Part shown: positions 15,850 through 24,599 of the stretch, one piece after another
Position numbering within the stretch: position 1 is the first letter of the stretch
Layout: each line of letters starts with the position of its first letter
NCBI GenBank assembly: GCA_964501915.1
Contig: CAZCVP010000008.1
Location: 1 to 64,000, forward strand
DNA from: CAYFPX01 sp964501915
GTDB taxonomy: Bacteria; Myxococcota_A; UBA796; CAJQPC01
Direction of reading: 5' to 3'
DNA length: 64,000 nt
Notes under the pieces: generated by a model
What the model was told of the DNA's origin: nothing
Seen by the model: only the letters and a program-made list of their open reading frames with translations
Database searches by the model: none
Position numbers and translations under genes: made by a program

Positions 15850-17940
15850 ATGACGCTGCTGACGATCGGCCTGCTCGCCTGCTCAGACCCCACCACCTGG
15901 GACCCCGAGGCCACAGAGCCCGGCCCCACCGAGGAGCAGACCTCCACCGAGAGCGAGACCGAGGACCCGGGGACGACGGGGAGCACCGACACCGAGGTGG
16001 ACACCGGCGGCGGGACCGGCGAGATCGAGGACCCCTGGGAGCCCCTCCCGGCCCTGCCCCCCCTCGCCGAGCGACGCTGCGACGGGCTCGCGGCGGCCAC
16101 GACCTACGACCCGGCCACCTGGGGCCCGCACCCGGTGGGCGTGCGCACGATCGAGCTCACCGACCCCACCCGAGCCGACCGGACCCTGCTCACGGAGGTC
16201 TGGTACCCGGCCGACGAGTCGGTGCGCGGCTGGCCCGGGGAGTCCTACGGCCTCGGGCTCGACGAGGTGGCGATGATGGCCGGGGACGACTCCGGGGCGC
16301 TGGCCGCCCTGATGCTGCTCCTGCTGGGCGATGCCGACCTGCTCACCCTGGTGGAGACCAGCGCGGTGCGCGAGGCGCCCCCGGCGGCCCACGACCCGGA
16401 CCGCGGGCTGGTGCTCTTCAGCCACGGCTACCGGGGCATCCGCTACCAGTCGACCTTCCTCACCACCTACCTGGCGAGTCACGGCTACGTGGTGGCGGCC
16501 CCGGACCACGTGGGCAACACGATGTTCGACGGGACCGCCTCCGACGACGAGAGCGTGGTCAACCGCATCCACGACATGGCCTTCGTCTCCTCGGAGCTCC
16601 GGCGCCTGTCGACGGATCCGCAGAGCGCGCTGTACGAGGCCTTCGACACCGACCGGGTGGGCTGGACGGGCCACAGCTTCGGCGCCTCCACGGTCTTGAT
16701 GGCCGGCGCGATGGACAACCAGGAGCTGGTCGGCGTGTCCCTGGCGCCGATGTTCGACGATCGCATGACCGGCGTGCACGCCCCCGAGAGCTACGAGGTC
16801 CGCGGCGCCCTGACCCTGGTGGGGGGCACCGAGGACACGACCTGCGAGTGGTCCCACCAGCAGCTCGCCTATGACCGCACGAGCAGTCCCCGCTTCCTGG
16901 CTCAGCTCGACGGGGCCCGGCACTTCGACTTCACCGACCTCTGCGCCAACGACCTGTTCCGCTACGGCGTCACCGCCTTCGTGGAGGAACTCAACGACGC
17001 CTGCGGCGCGGACCCGACCGCCTACCACGCCGCCATCCAGACCCTGACGACGGCGACCCTGAACCGCTACCTGGCCTGCGATCCGGACGCAGCGGCCGAC
17101 CTGGTGGACCCGGCCGTCGACCACCTCGCCGGCTGGTGGGCCGACCCGGCGGGGGACATCGCCGCCAGCGACCACCCGCTGCAGCCGCCCTGGACCACCG
17201 CGCCCGAGGCCCCCGTCGAGACCTGGGAGGTGGACGTGAGCGGCACCACGGTGCTGGTGCAGCGCCACGGCCCGGCGGAGGGACGCGCCCTCGTGCTGGT
17301 ACCGGACGCCGGCTTCGACGGCGCGGTCTGGTGGCCCCAGGTCGACGCCCTGGCCAGCAGCAGCCCGGTGGTGGTGCTCGAGAGCGCCTCTCCGGAGGTC
17401 GTCGAGACCGTGATCCAGACCCTGGCCCTCGAGGACGCCGTGGTCGTGGGCTGGGGGGCGGGCGGCCAGGCGGCCCTGGACGTCGCCACCCGCCTGGAGC
17501 TGGGCGGCCTGGTGCTGGTCGGCACGGCCCCGTCGGTCACGACCACCTGGGCCGAGGTGGCCGACTACAACGGCGGGCTGACCCTGACCCACGCCCGCCA
17601 CCTCGAAGAGACGGCGGAGCGGGGCTGGCGGCCGGTGGTGGCCGACCTGCTGGCCGGCGGCGGCGATCCGGACCACGTGAGCTGGCTCGAGGAGAGGCTG
17701 GACCCGGCCGCGATCGCCGCAGGTCCCGAGGTGCTCGACCGCCTCGACCAGGTCGGCGAGCCGGTGCTCGTGATCCACGGCGAACAGGACGACGCGGTGC
17801 TGCTGGAGTCCGGTCGCTACCTGGAGCGCACCCTGCCCGACGCCCGGCTGGAGGTCTTCCAGCGCAGCGGCCATGTGCCCTTTGCGGAGGAGCCGGAGGC
17901 CTTCGCGCAGGCGGTCCTGGAGTTCGTCGCCAGTCGATAG
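15850..17940 (+). CDS. Lipoprotein with two alpha/beta-hydrolase domains, second lacking the Ser
   Basis: This 696-residue predicted lipoprotein (lipobox IGLLAC) has a Thr/Glu/Asp-rich linker and then a hydrolase domain of the PAF-acetylhydrolase/dienelactone-hydrolase type (about 90-410) with LFSHGYRG (oxyanion region), the nucleophile elbow GHSFGAS and a His near DGARHFDF. A second alpha/beta-hydrolase domain (about 455-696) has VVGWGAGGQAAL where the elbow should read GxSxG, so the nucleophile Ser is Gly, while the late VIHGEQDD and RSGHVPFAEEPE (Asp, His) are kept. The second domain may bind rather than cut. ATG 15850 was chosen because the signal begins there. Expression is probably controlled by the divergent PadR. 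Confidence 0.8.
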   Translation: MTLLTIGLLACSDPTTWDPEATEPGPTEEQTSTESETEDPGTTGSTDTEVDTGGGTGEIEDPWEPLPALPPLAERRCDGLAAATTYDPATWGPHPVGVRTIELTDPTRADRTLLTEVWYPADESVRGWPGESYGLGLDEVAMMAGDDSGALAALMLLLLGDADLLTLVETSAVREAPPAAHDPDRGLVLFSHGYRGIRYQSTFLTTYLASHGYVVAAPDHVGNTMFDGTASDDESVVNRIHDMAFVSSELRRLSTDPQSALYEAFDTDRVGWTGHSFGASTVLMAGAMDNQELVGVSLAPMFDDRMTGVHAPESYEVRGALTLVGGTEDTTCEWSHQQLAYDRTSSPRFLAQLDGARHFDFTDLCANDLFRYGVTAFVEELNDACGADPTAYHAAIQTLTTATLNRYLACDPDAAADLVDPAVDHLAGWWADPAGDIAASDHPLQPPWTTAPEAPVETWEVDVSGTTVLVQRHGPAEGRALVLVPDAGFDGAVWWPQVDALASSSPVVVLESASPEVVETVIQTLALEDAVVVGWGAGGQAALDVATRLELGGLVLVGTAPSVTTTWAEVADYNGGLTLTHARHLEETAERGWRPVVADLLAGGGDPDHVSWLEERLDPAAIAAGPEVLDRLDQVGEPVLVIHGEQDDAVLLESGRYLERTLPDARLEVFQRSGHVPFAEEPEAFAQAVLEFVASR

Positions 17941-17943
17941 CCC

Positions 17944-20943
17944 CTACTCCGTGCACACCGTCGTGTCGCAAGTGAACGACGCGCCGTCGCCGTAGGAGTA
18001 GGTGTCGACGCCGTAGAGGTAGATGTCCGCGTCGTCGTTGTCGTCGGCGTCCTCGCCCCAGTCGCTGGCGTCGGAGGTGATGGCGCTGCGGTAGTAGGCG
18101 TAGACCCCTCCCCCGTTGTCGGCCGTGTTGCGATGCACGGTGCAGGTGGTCAGGGTCAGGTCCGAGTCCGTGGCGTCGCTGTCGGCGGCAACGATCGCCC
18201 CCCCGCTGGTGGCGTCGTTGTCGGTGAGCTCGCTGTCCGTCAGCGAGACCGGACCGTAGTAGGAGTAGATCCCGCCGCCACTCACCGCGCTGCACTCGGT
18301 GATCGACAGGCCGTCGCCGGTGAGCGAGCCGCCGTAGGCCCCGTTGGTCCAGATGCAGCCCCCCTCGTTCGCATCGCCCAGGGTGAAGGTGGAGTCGGTG
18401 ATCGTGGTCTCGGCGTAGGTCATCAGGGCACCGCCGTAGCTGGTGGCCTCGTTGCCGCTCAGGGTGCTGGCGTCGAGGCTCAGGGTGCCGTAGGCGTCCT
18501 GGTAGATCCCCCCGCCCCCGAGGATGGCGGCGTTGTCGGTGAGGGTGAGGTCGGTCGCCTCGAGGTCCGTGTAGGTCCCGAAGAAGCCGCCGCCGTACTG
18601 GGCGTAGTTGTCGCTCAGGGTGAGCGACTCCGCGGTGAGGGTGGACGTGTGGGCGTAGAGGCCGCCCCCGTAGCCCGTGACCTGGTTGTCCTCGAAGCTG
18701 CTGTTGGAGACACTGCCCGTCGCGTTGTAGAGGTAGAGCCCGCCTCCATAGGTCGCCGTGTTCTGGCTGAAGGTCAGGTCGTCGAGCTCGTGGTCGGAGG
18801 CCGAGAGGTAGAGCCCGCCCCCATAGGCGCTCGTGTTGCCGCTGAACACAGCGCCGGTCACCGTGACCTCCGAGTAGGTGTTCACGTTCATCGCGCCGCC
18901 GTAGTAGTCGGCGTCGTTGTCGGTGAATTCCGCTTCGTCCAGGACGAGCTCGGTGCCGGTCACGTAGAGGGCGGCGCCGGAGGAGGCGGCGTTGTCGCTC
19001 CAGGTCGACGCGATGATCTCGACGGTGCTGTCGGACGCGTAGAAGGCGCCACCGTAGCCGGGGGTCTCGTTGTCGGTGAAGGTGGCGTCGCTCATCCTCA
19101 GGGTGCTGCCCGTGGTGACGAAGAAGACCCCGCCCGAGCTGTCGGTCTCGGTGTCCTCCACCGTCAGACCGCTGATCGTCGCGTCCGAGGCGTAGAGGTA
19201 GAAGCCGCCGCCGTAGTAGAGCGTGTAGGCCCCCTCGACGGAGACGTCGGTGAGGTCGAGGGTGACGGAGGAGGCGTAGATCACGCCGCCGTAGTAGTCG
19301 CTGCTGTCGTCGGTGAAGTCGACGGTCTCCAGCGACACCGAGGAGAAGGCGTCGGCGTAGACGACACCGCCGTGGTAGAGCGCGTAGTGGTCGGAGAAGC
19401 TGGTGTCGGTCACCTCCAGCGAGCTGCTGCCCAGCGTGATCGCGCCACCGTAGCCGAGCTCGCTGCGGTTGCCGGAGAAGCTCGCACCCGAGACGACGAC
19501 CTCGGAGTCCTCGGCACAGATCACCCCCGCCATGCCACTGCTGGCCTCGGCCAGGTTGTCGGTGAAGGCGCCGCCGGACAGCGTGAGCACGCTGTCGCCG
19601 TCGACGTAGAAGGCCCCGCCGGAGCTGGCCGCGTTCCCGTCGACCGTGCCGTCCGTGAGGGTGACGATGGACTCCTCGGCGAACAGCGCGCCCCCGTAGA
19701 CCGAGGTGTTGCCGGACAGCTCGACGGTCCCGAGGTCCAGGATCGCCTCCTCGACGTGGATGGCACCGCCGTAGCTTGCGGCCTCGTTGCCCGACAGCTC
19801 AGTGTCCGACAGGGCCGCCTGGCCCCCGTCACCCAGGTAGATCGCGCCGCCGGCGGTCGTGGCCGTGTTGCCGGTGAAGCTCACGTCCGAGACGTCGAGC
19901 TTGTTGTCCGACTCGGCATAGACACCTCCCCCGAGGCTCCCCCCGCCGCCGGTCACCGTGACGCCGGTGAGGGTGGCCGCCGCACCCTCCGACAGGGTCA
20001 GCACGGGACTGGCCCCGTCACCGGTGAGGGTGGTGGCGGACAGCCCGGCGCCGACGAGGCTGACGATCACGCCCTCCTCGGCGGTCAGCGAAGCGCTGTA
20101 GTCCCCGGCGCAGAACGTCAGCGTGCCGTCCTCGGACACCGACAGAGCGGCCGCGGCGGCCAGGGCGGCGGTCCAGTCGGTGACCGCCCCGGTGACGGCC
20201 GTGAAGTGAGCGAAGCCCTCTGAACCATCGACGTCGTCGTCGCAGTCGTTGTCCAGGCCGTCGCAGAGCTCGTTGGCGCCGTCGTGCACCAGGGGATTCG
20301 TGTCGTCGCAGTCCCCGTCGCCCTCGCCGTAGCCCTCGGGGGGCGTGCAGGCGGTGATCGGGGCGCCGTCCGCGCCGTAGCCGTCTCCGTCGGCGTCGGG
20401 GTAGACCGTGTGTACGTCGACTGCGCGGGCGTCCACGGCGTCGTTGCAGTCGTTGTCGATCCCGTCGCAGACCTCTTCGGCGTCGGGGTTGAGCGTGGCG
20501 TCCTCGTCGTCGCAGTCCTCGGCCAGCCCGTAGCCGTCGCCGTCGAGGTCGTCGTCGGGCGTGGTCTCGTCGCAGTCGTCGTCCGCGTCGTTGTAGGGGA
20601 CCTCCTCGGCGCCCGGATTGACGCCCTCCGCCTCGTCGTCGCACTCCTCGCAGATCGTCCAGCCGTCGGCGTCGGCGTCGGGCTCGTCCCAGGTCGCCCC
20701 GTCACAGTCGTCGTCCAGGCCGTTGCAGGTCACCTCCTCGGCCTCCGGGTGCACGTCGGGGTCGGTGTCGTCGCAGTCGCCGTCCTCGACGCTCCAGCCG
20801 TCGTCGTCCTCGTCCGTCGGGGGGGCCGCCGAGTCGATCACGGTGGCGGTGTCATCACCGGTGATCACCAGGTTGCCGGAGTCGCTTCGGCAGCCCGTGA
20901 GGCCCAGCAGCAGCGTGAGGAGGGTGGAACCGGGAGAACACAT
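17944..20943 (-). CDS. Giant surface lipoprotein: MopE-type Asp repeats plus Pmp-like beta-helix
   Basis: A 999-residue protein with a lipoprotein-like signal (LLGLTGC), then about five MopE/Myxo metal-binding motifs (DxDGDGY...DCDD...NPxAEEVCDGIDNDCN type, residues 45-215), and a long region (about 290-950) of some 25 beta-helical turns with GGAI/GGGLY and FxxN/LSxN signatures, as in chlamydial polymorphic outer-membrane proteins. The composition is extremely acidic and rich in Ser/Thr/Gly/Tyr with almost no Lys. It would be an extracellular, calcium-binding right-handed beta-helix, plausibly an adhesin or matrix protein. ATG 20943 was chosen for the signal peptide. It ends three bases from the convergent hydrolase gene. 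Confidence 0.8.
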   Translation of the reverse strand: MCSPGSTLLTLLLGLTGCRSDSGNLVITGDDTATVIDSAAPPTDEDDDGWSVEDGDCDDTDPDVHPEAEEVTCNGLDDDCDGATWDEPDADADGWTICEECDDEAEGVNPGAEEVPYNDADDDCDETTPDDDLDGDGYGLAEDCDDEDATLNPDAEEVCDGIDNDCNDAVDARAVDVHTVYPDADGDGYGADGAPITACTPPEGYGEGDGDCDDTNPLVHDGANELCDGLDNDCDDDVDGSEGFAHFTAVTGAVTDWTAALAAAAALSVSEDGTLTFCAGDYSASLTAEEGVIVSLVGAGLSATTLTGDGASPVLTLSEGAAATLTGVTVTGGGGSLGGGVYAESDNKLDVSDVSFTGNTATTAGGAIYLGDGGQAALSDTELSGNEAASYGGAIHVEEAILDLGTVELSGNTSVYGGALFAEESIVTLTDGTVDGNAASSGGAFYVDGDSVLTLSGGAFTDNLAEASSGMAGVICAEDSEVVVSGASFSGNRSELGYGGAITLGSSSLEVTDTSFSDHYALYHGGVVYADAFSSVSLETVDFTDDSSDYYGGVIYASSVTLDLTDVSVEGAYTLYYGGGFYLYASDATISGLTVEDTETDSSGGVFFVTTGSTLRMSDATFTDNETPGYGGAFYASDSTVEIIASTWSDNAASSGAALYVTGTELVLDEAEFTDNDADYYGGAMNVNTYSEVTVTGAVFSGNTSAYGGGLYLSASDHELDDLTFSQNTATYGGGLYLYNATGSVSNSSFEDNQVTGYGGGLYAHTSTLTAESLTLSDNYAQYGGGFFGTYTDLEATDLTLTDNAAILGGGGIYQDAYGTLSLDASTLSGNEATSYGGALMTYAETTITDSTFTLGDANEGGCIWTNGAYGGSLTGDGLSITECSAVSGGGIYSYYGPVSLTDSELTDNDATSGGAIVAADSDATDSDLTLTTCTVHRNTADNGGGVYAYYRSAITSDASDWGEDADDNDDADIYLYGVDTYSYGDGASFTCDTTVCTE

Positions 20944-21024
20944 GGTCTTCCTCGCAGATCGGAGAGCCGATGGTACCAACCGCCCAGGTCTCTCCCGCCA
21001 CTTCCAGGGCGACGGAGACACGGA

Positions 21025-22104
21025 TCAGATCACCTCCAGCGCATCCCGCTCCGGCAGCGCGGGGAAGGGGGCCGTGGGGAGGGCCTGGTACCAGAAGGCC
21101 ACCGAGGCGATGTCGTCGCCCAGGAGCAGGTAGCGATCCGGGCCCCAGCCGAGGGCCTGGATCGTCACCCGGAGGTCCTGCTCGAAGCGGATCGGGTCGG
21201 GGATGTGCCAGCGATACATGCCGAAGCGCTGCTGACTGTCGTAGAGCCCGTCGGGTCGGATGACCTGGTGCAGGCCCGCATAGGGCGTGCTGTAGGTCTC
21301 GTAGCTGCGGGTCTGCTTGTTCTCGAAATTGTAGGACCCGCAGAAGTAGTCCTCCGTCCCCGTACCGCAGATCGTCGGAAATTCCGTGTCACCGTCGAGG
21401 AAGAACTTGATCTCTCCCTCCCCCCACCAGCCCCCCGTGTTCACGCCCCAGGCCATCGAGGTGCCGACGTAGTGGCCGCGTCCCTCCACGCCATCGAGGA
21501 TGCGGTAGACGTCTCCCACGGGCAGCGGGTTCGTGCGGCGGAACTGGGCGTGGAAGTACGCGGCGTCTTCAGGCACGGTCGTGAGACAGTAATTCACCTG
21601 GTAGTAGAGCACGATGTCGCTGTCGGCGAGGTTGGTCAGGGTGATGCGACAGCGGCGGCGGAAGGGCATCTCCCAGTAGCAATTGAAGGCGCTGCCCGGG
21701 TTCACGCACACCGCCAGCGAGGACAAGGGCGCGTAGCGGCCCCAGTGCATGCCGAAGAAGTCCCCCACCGGGCACTCCACGGAGGGATGCTCCTGGTCGT
21801 CCCAGTAGATGCGCAGGATCGAGAACCGCCAGGTCCCGGTCACGGTGGCCCAGATCTGCTGGATGGCTCCCGGCCCCTCGATGTCCGCCAGGGTGAAGGT
21901 CCTGCCCGCCGCCACGCCGACCGACGGGGAGATCTTCCAGCCCCGCCCCAGCTTGCGGGCCATGTGCGCACCGGTCCCCTCGGTCGCCATGCCACCCCGC
22001 CCCTTCTCCCCTGTGAAGCTCTCCGGGCAGATGCTGCGGGTGCGGGCCGACGAGAGCCGCGACAGGTTGCCAAGGTGGACGCCCAGACCGTTGAACTCGG
22101 ACAT
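21025..22104 (-). CDS. DUF2961 protein, GH172-type glycoside hydrolase-like
   Basis: A 359-residue cytoplasmic-looking protein (no signal) matching the DUF2961 family by SVGVAAGRTFTLADIEGPGAIQQIW, ILRIYWDDQEHPSVECPVGDFFG, GEGEIKFFLDGD and GTGTEDYFCGSYNF. DUF2961 became glycoside hydrolase family GH172 after members were shown to act on alpha-D-fructofuranose/arabinofuranose-containing sugars using two Glu residues; the Glu in GEGEIKFF and in GTGTEDYF are reasonable candidates here. Lack of a signal peptide suggests action on imported sugar. Start ATG 22104 has GGAG ten bases upstream. It lies between the surface protein and the lipoprotein operon but is separated from both by 50-80 bases. Confidence 0.82.
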   Translation of the reverse strand: MSEFNGLGVHLGNLSRLSSARTRSICPESFTGEKGRGGMATEGTGAHMARKLGRGWKISPSVGVAAGRTFTLADIEGPGAIQQIWATVTGTWRFSILRIYWDDQEHPSVECPVGDFFGMHWGRYAPLSSLAVCVNPGSAFNCYWEMPFRRRCRITLTNLADSDIVLYYQVNYCLTTVPEDAAYFHAQFRRTNPLPVGDVYRILDGVEGRGHYVGTSMAWGVNTGGWWGEGEIKFFLDGDTEFPTICGTGTEDYFCGSYNFENKQTRSYETYSTPYAGLHQVIRPDGLYDSQQRFGMYRWHIPDPIRFEQDLRVTIQALGWGPDRYLLLGDDIASVAFWYQALPTAPFPALPERDALEVI

Positions 22105-22158
22105 GTTGGATCTCCGCTGGGGGCACGGCGACGGTAGCAGGGGAGCAGGTGGGGCGCC

Positions 22159-22509
22159 TCACCGCCCGTAGCACAGCTCCGTGAACAGCTCGACGAACGG
22201 CGTGTCACACGCCACCACCTCCACCTCCGGATCCGGATCGGTGAAGCAGTCCTGCGACGCGTTGGTCGCCGACACGGTCCAGGTCCCCGGCCACGCCGGC
22301 AGCGCCCACTTGCCGTCCGCATCGGCCACAGTCGAGATGGCTTCGCCCTCGGTGTCCACGGCCTCGATGTGGCCGCCGGCCTCGGGCGGAGGGTCCACCC
22401 GATCGGCCCCGTAGATCACGCCCTCCAGCCCCGTGAGACAGGTAGCGGCCGTGTCGCCGGTCTCAGTTGTGTTCACGTCACAGGCCAGCAGACCGACCAG
22501 GGCGATCAC
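22159..22509 (-). CDS. Small lipoprotein with carboxypeptidase-regulatory-like domain
   Basis: A 116-residue protein starting at a GTG that overlaps the stop of the FG-GAP gene (GTGA). The signal is very short (VIALVGLLAC, Cys10), followed by a beta-sandwich reminiscent of carboxypeptidase-regulatory/CNA-B-like domains (GVIYGADRVDPPPEAGGHIEA, ADGKWALPAWPGTWTVSA) with several Cys. It is the third gene of the operon that begins with the candidate selenoprotein at 24530. Such domains are usually structural or binding modules. Confidence 0.7.
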   Translation of the reverse strand: MIALVGLLACDVNTTETGDTAATCLTGLEGVIYGADRVDPPPEAGGHIEAVDTEGEAISTVADADGKWALPAWPGTWTVSATNASQDCFTDPDPEVEVVACDTPFVELFTELCYGR

Positions 22510-23997
22510 AGCAGCCCTCCCAGGAGGTAGACGACCCCCGAGTCGGTGGCCCCGACGTTGGCGTAGCCGGTGGCCAGGACGAGCTCGTCCCGACCGTCGA
22601 GGTCCAGGTCGACCGCAGCGCTGGACGCCCCCAGGTAGTCCTTCACGCCGGCCCCGTGGAAGGTGACGGAGGGCGTGGTGTCCGTCCAGCCCCCGGCCAC
22701 GCCCGGCAGCACGGACAGGCGCCCGCCCTTTGTGACCAGCCCGCGGTAGGCCGTCACGGCACCGAGCAACAGGTCGTCCACCCCGTCGCCGGTGGGGTCG
22801 CCGACGGCGAGGCCCGAGCCCAGGTCCTGGTGGTCCCAGGACCCCTCGATCACCGCCGCCACCTCGGCCGCCCCGTCGAAGAAGTCGGCGCCGCCCCGGT
22901 AGACGACCACGGCGCCGCTCTCGGGGTAGGCGACGTCGCTCAGGGGCACACCGACCACCAGGTCGTCGGCCCCGTCGGCGTCGAAGTCGCCCGCCGCGAG
23001 CTTCCAGCCATAGACCTCGCTCACGTTGTCGCCCGTCCAGCGCACGGGGGCCTCGGCGAGCGAGACCTCCCCTGCGAGCGCTCCACCCGGCAGGGCATAG
23101 ACCACCCCCCGGTAGGAGGAGGCGTAGGGTGCCGAGGTCGCCACGTCGTCGACACCGTCCCCGTCGAAGTCCCCGGTGGTGATGTCGGTGCCCGCCGCAC
23201 CGGTGGTGTCTTCGGCCAGGAGCCGGACCGGCGCCTCCGCCAGGGAGACGTCCCAGCCCGCATCCGACGCGCCCCGCACCAGCGCGAGCCCCCCGCCGGC
23301 ATAGGTCTCCCGGCCGCCCACGGACTGCTTGTAGTCCGTGGTGACCCACAGGTCCGCCAGCCCGTCGCCGTCGGTGTCCCCGGCGGGTGCGACGGTGTGC
23401 CCGGCCCGGGCCAGCTCGCTCACACCGACCCAGCTCGCGCTACCGACGAGGCTCGGAAGCTCCCAGCCGCCGGCCTGGCCGGCCACCAGCACCACCTGTC
23501 CGACCTCGGCCAGGGTGGTGTCGTAGCCCCTCGCCGTGGCGACGAAGTCGTCCAGGCCATCGCCCGTCATGTCGCCCACCCAGGCCACGTCGTGGCCCAG
23601 GCCGACGTAGCCGGCCGAGCCGACGAGCTCGCCGAGCACGGCGGCGTCACCTCCGGTCACCAGCCCGGCGCCGCTGTAGACCCGCGCCCGACCGGCGTCG
23701 TAGAGGGTGTCGCTGTCGAAGCCCGGTGCCCCAACGAGCAGATCCGGGTAGCCATCGGCGTCGCCGTCGCCGGCGGCCGAGAGCGCGTAGCCGAAGTTCT
23801 CGTAGGTCTGGCTCCCGGAGAGCGTACAGGCGGCCTCTCTCGACGCAGGTGTCCGCGGCCGGAGACCAGGGGGCGAGCTCGCAGGGCACGACGGCCGTGT
23901 CCTGGGAGTCCCGGGTGCCGTCCGAGTCCCCGGTGGGCACGGTGCCGCTGTCGTCACCGGTCCCCTGGCAGGCGAGCAGGACCAGGGCGCCGATCAT
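22506..23997 (-). CDS. FG-GAP (integrin-alpha-like) repeat lipoprotein, frameshifted near the N-terminus
   Basis: The gene starts at ATG 23997 (MIGALVLLACQGTGDDSG), overlapping the stop of the upstream candidate selenoprotein gene (ATGA). The frame fails after about 53 residues at a short GA repeat (CTCTCTC on the plus strand, 23835-23841); the protein continues in the next frame as EAACTLSGSQTYENFGYALS and runs for about 430 residues. That part has seven or so FG-GAP blades with DxDGDGxxD calcium sites (GDGDADGYPDLLVGAP, DFDGDGVDDVATSAP, DLDGRDELVLATGY), forming an integrin-like propeller outside the cell. Adding one GA unit or removing one base repairs the frame. It may be a sequencing error; otherwise the gene is broken in this strain. 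Confidence 0.72.
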
Positions 23998-24530
23998 CGG
24001 GACACCACCGCGGCGATCTCGGCGAGCAGCCGCTCTTGCTCGGCGTCGAGGTCCATCTCGTAGTGGAGCAGCACCGGCTGCTGCTGAGGGTCGATGAGGT
24101 AGATGTACCACTTGGAGGCGCCATAGGCCGAGAACACCCCGGCCTCGAGCGTGTCCTGCAGGACGGGCAGCGTCACCCCGTCGGTCATCTCTGGCAGGCC
24201 CTCCTCGGCCCCGTAGGAGTTGATCAGGATCAGGTCGACGTCACCCCAGGTCTCGTGGTGGGCGTCCCAGATGCGTTGGAGGTCGGCAGCCTGCGCGACA
24301 CACTGACTTCACGTCGCGGTGGCGAAGTAGATCACCAGGGTGCGACCGAGGGAGTCGCCGAGGGCGCGCTGCTGGCCATAGGTCGCCGACGAAGGGTTCA
24401 CGTCCTCGAGCTCGAAGGCGGGCACGGCCCCCTCCTCCAGCCCGCACTCCGCCTGGGGGTCCCCCTCGGCCCAGGCCGCACCGGAGCAAGCCGCGACCGC
24501 GGCCAGCAGCAAGAGTACGATGGGGCGCAT
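23994..24530 (-). CDS. Candidate selenoprotein: redoxin-type lipoprotein with UxxC motif
   Basis: Reading the TGA at 24309-24311 as selenocysteine gives 178 residues. A lipoprotein signal (LLLLAAVAAC) is followed by an AhpC/TSA-TlpA-type redoxin: VPAFELEDVNPSSATYG, LGRTLVIYFATAT, then U-S-Q-C at residues 74-77 where redoxins carry CxxC, helix VAQAADLQRIWDAH, strand DVDLILINSYG, the cis-Pro-like VTLPVLQD and a final ASKWYIYLIDPQ strand. Termination at TGA would cut the domain at its active site. ATG 24530 has GGAGGTCC upstream. A hairpin at 24282-24299 follows the TGA. The gene leads an operon with an FG-GAP lipoprotein and a small lipoprotein; the stop overlaps the next ATG. A sequencing error (TGC/TGT to TGA) is the main alternative. 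Confidence 0.75.
24282..24299 (-). promoter_or_regulatory. SECIS-like hairpin after the second in-frame TGA
   Basis: On the minus strand GTCG-C-GCA-GGC-TGC-CGAC forms a 7-bp stem with one bulged C and apical loop GGC; the loop begins 18 bases after the TGA. Loop distance and a leading G fit bacterial SECIS rules, though the loop is small and the stem imperfect compared with the first element. Confidence 0.5.
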
Positions 24531-24599
24531 CAGGACCTCCGAGCGCCCCATCGTATCCCGAGCGTGGGCCCGGTCGGGGCACGGAGCGAGGAGGACCCG

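Noticed and set aside
18000..20000. Regular DNA repetition that could suggest a tandem-repeat or CRISPR locus
   Set aside because: The repetition follows protein beta-helix turns and codon usage in one long reading frame; spacing and sequence are not constant at DNA level.
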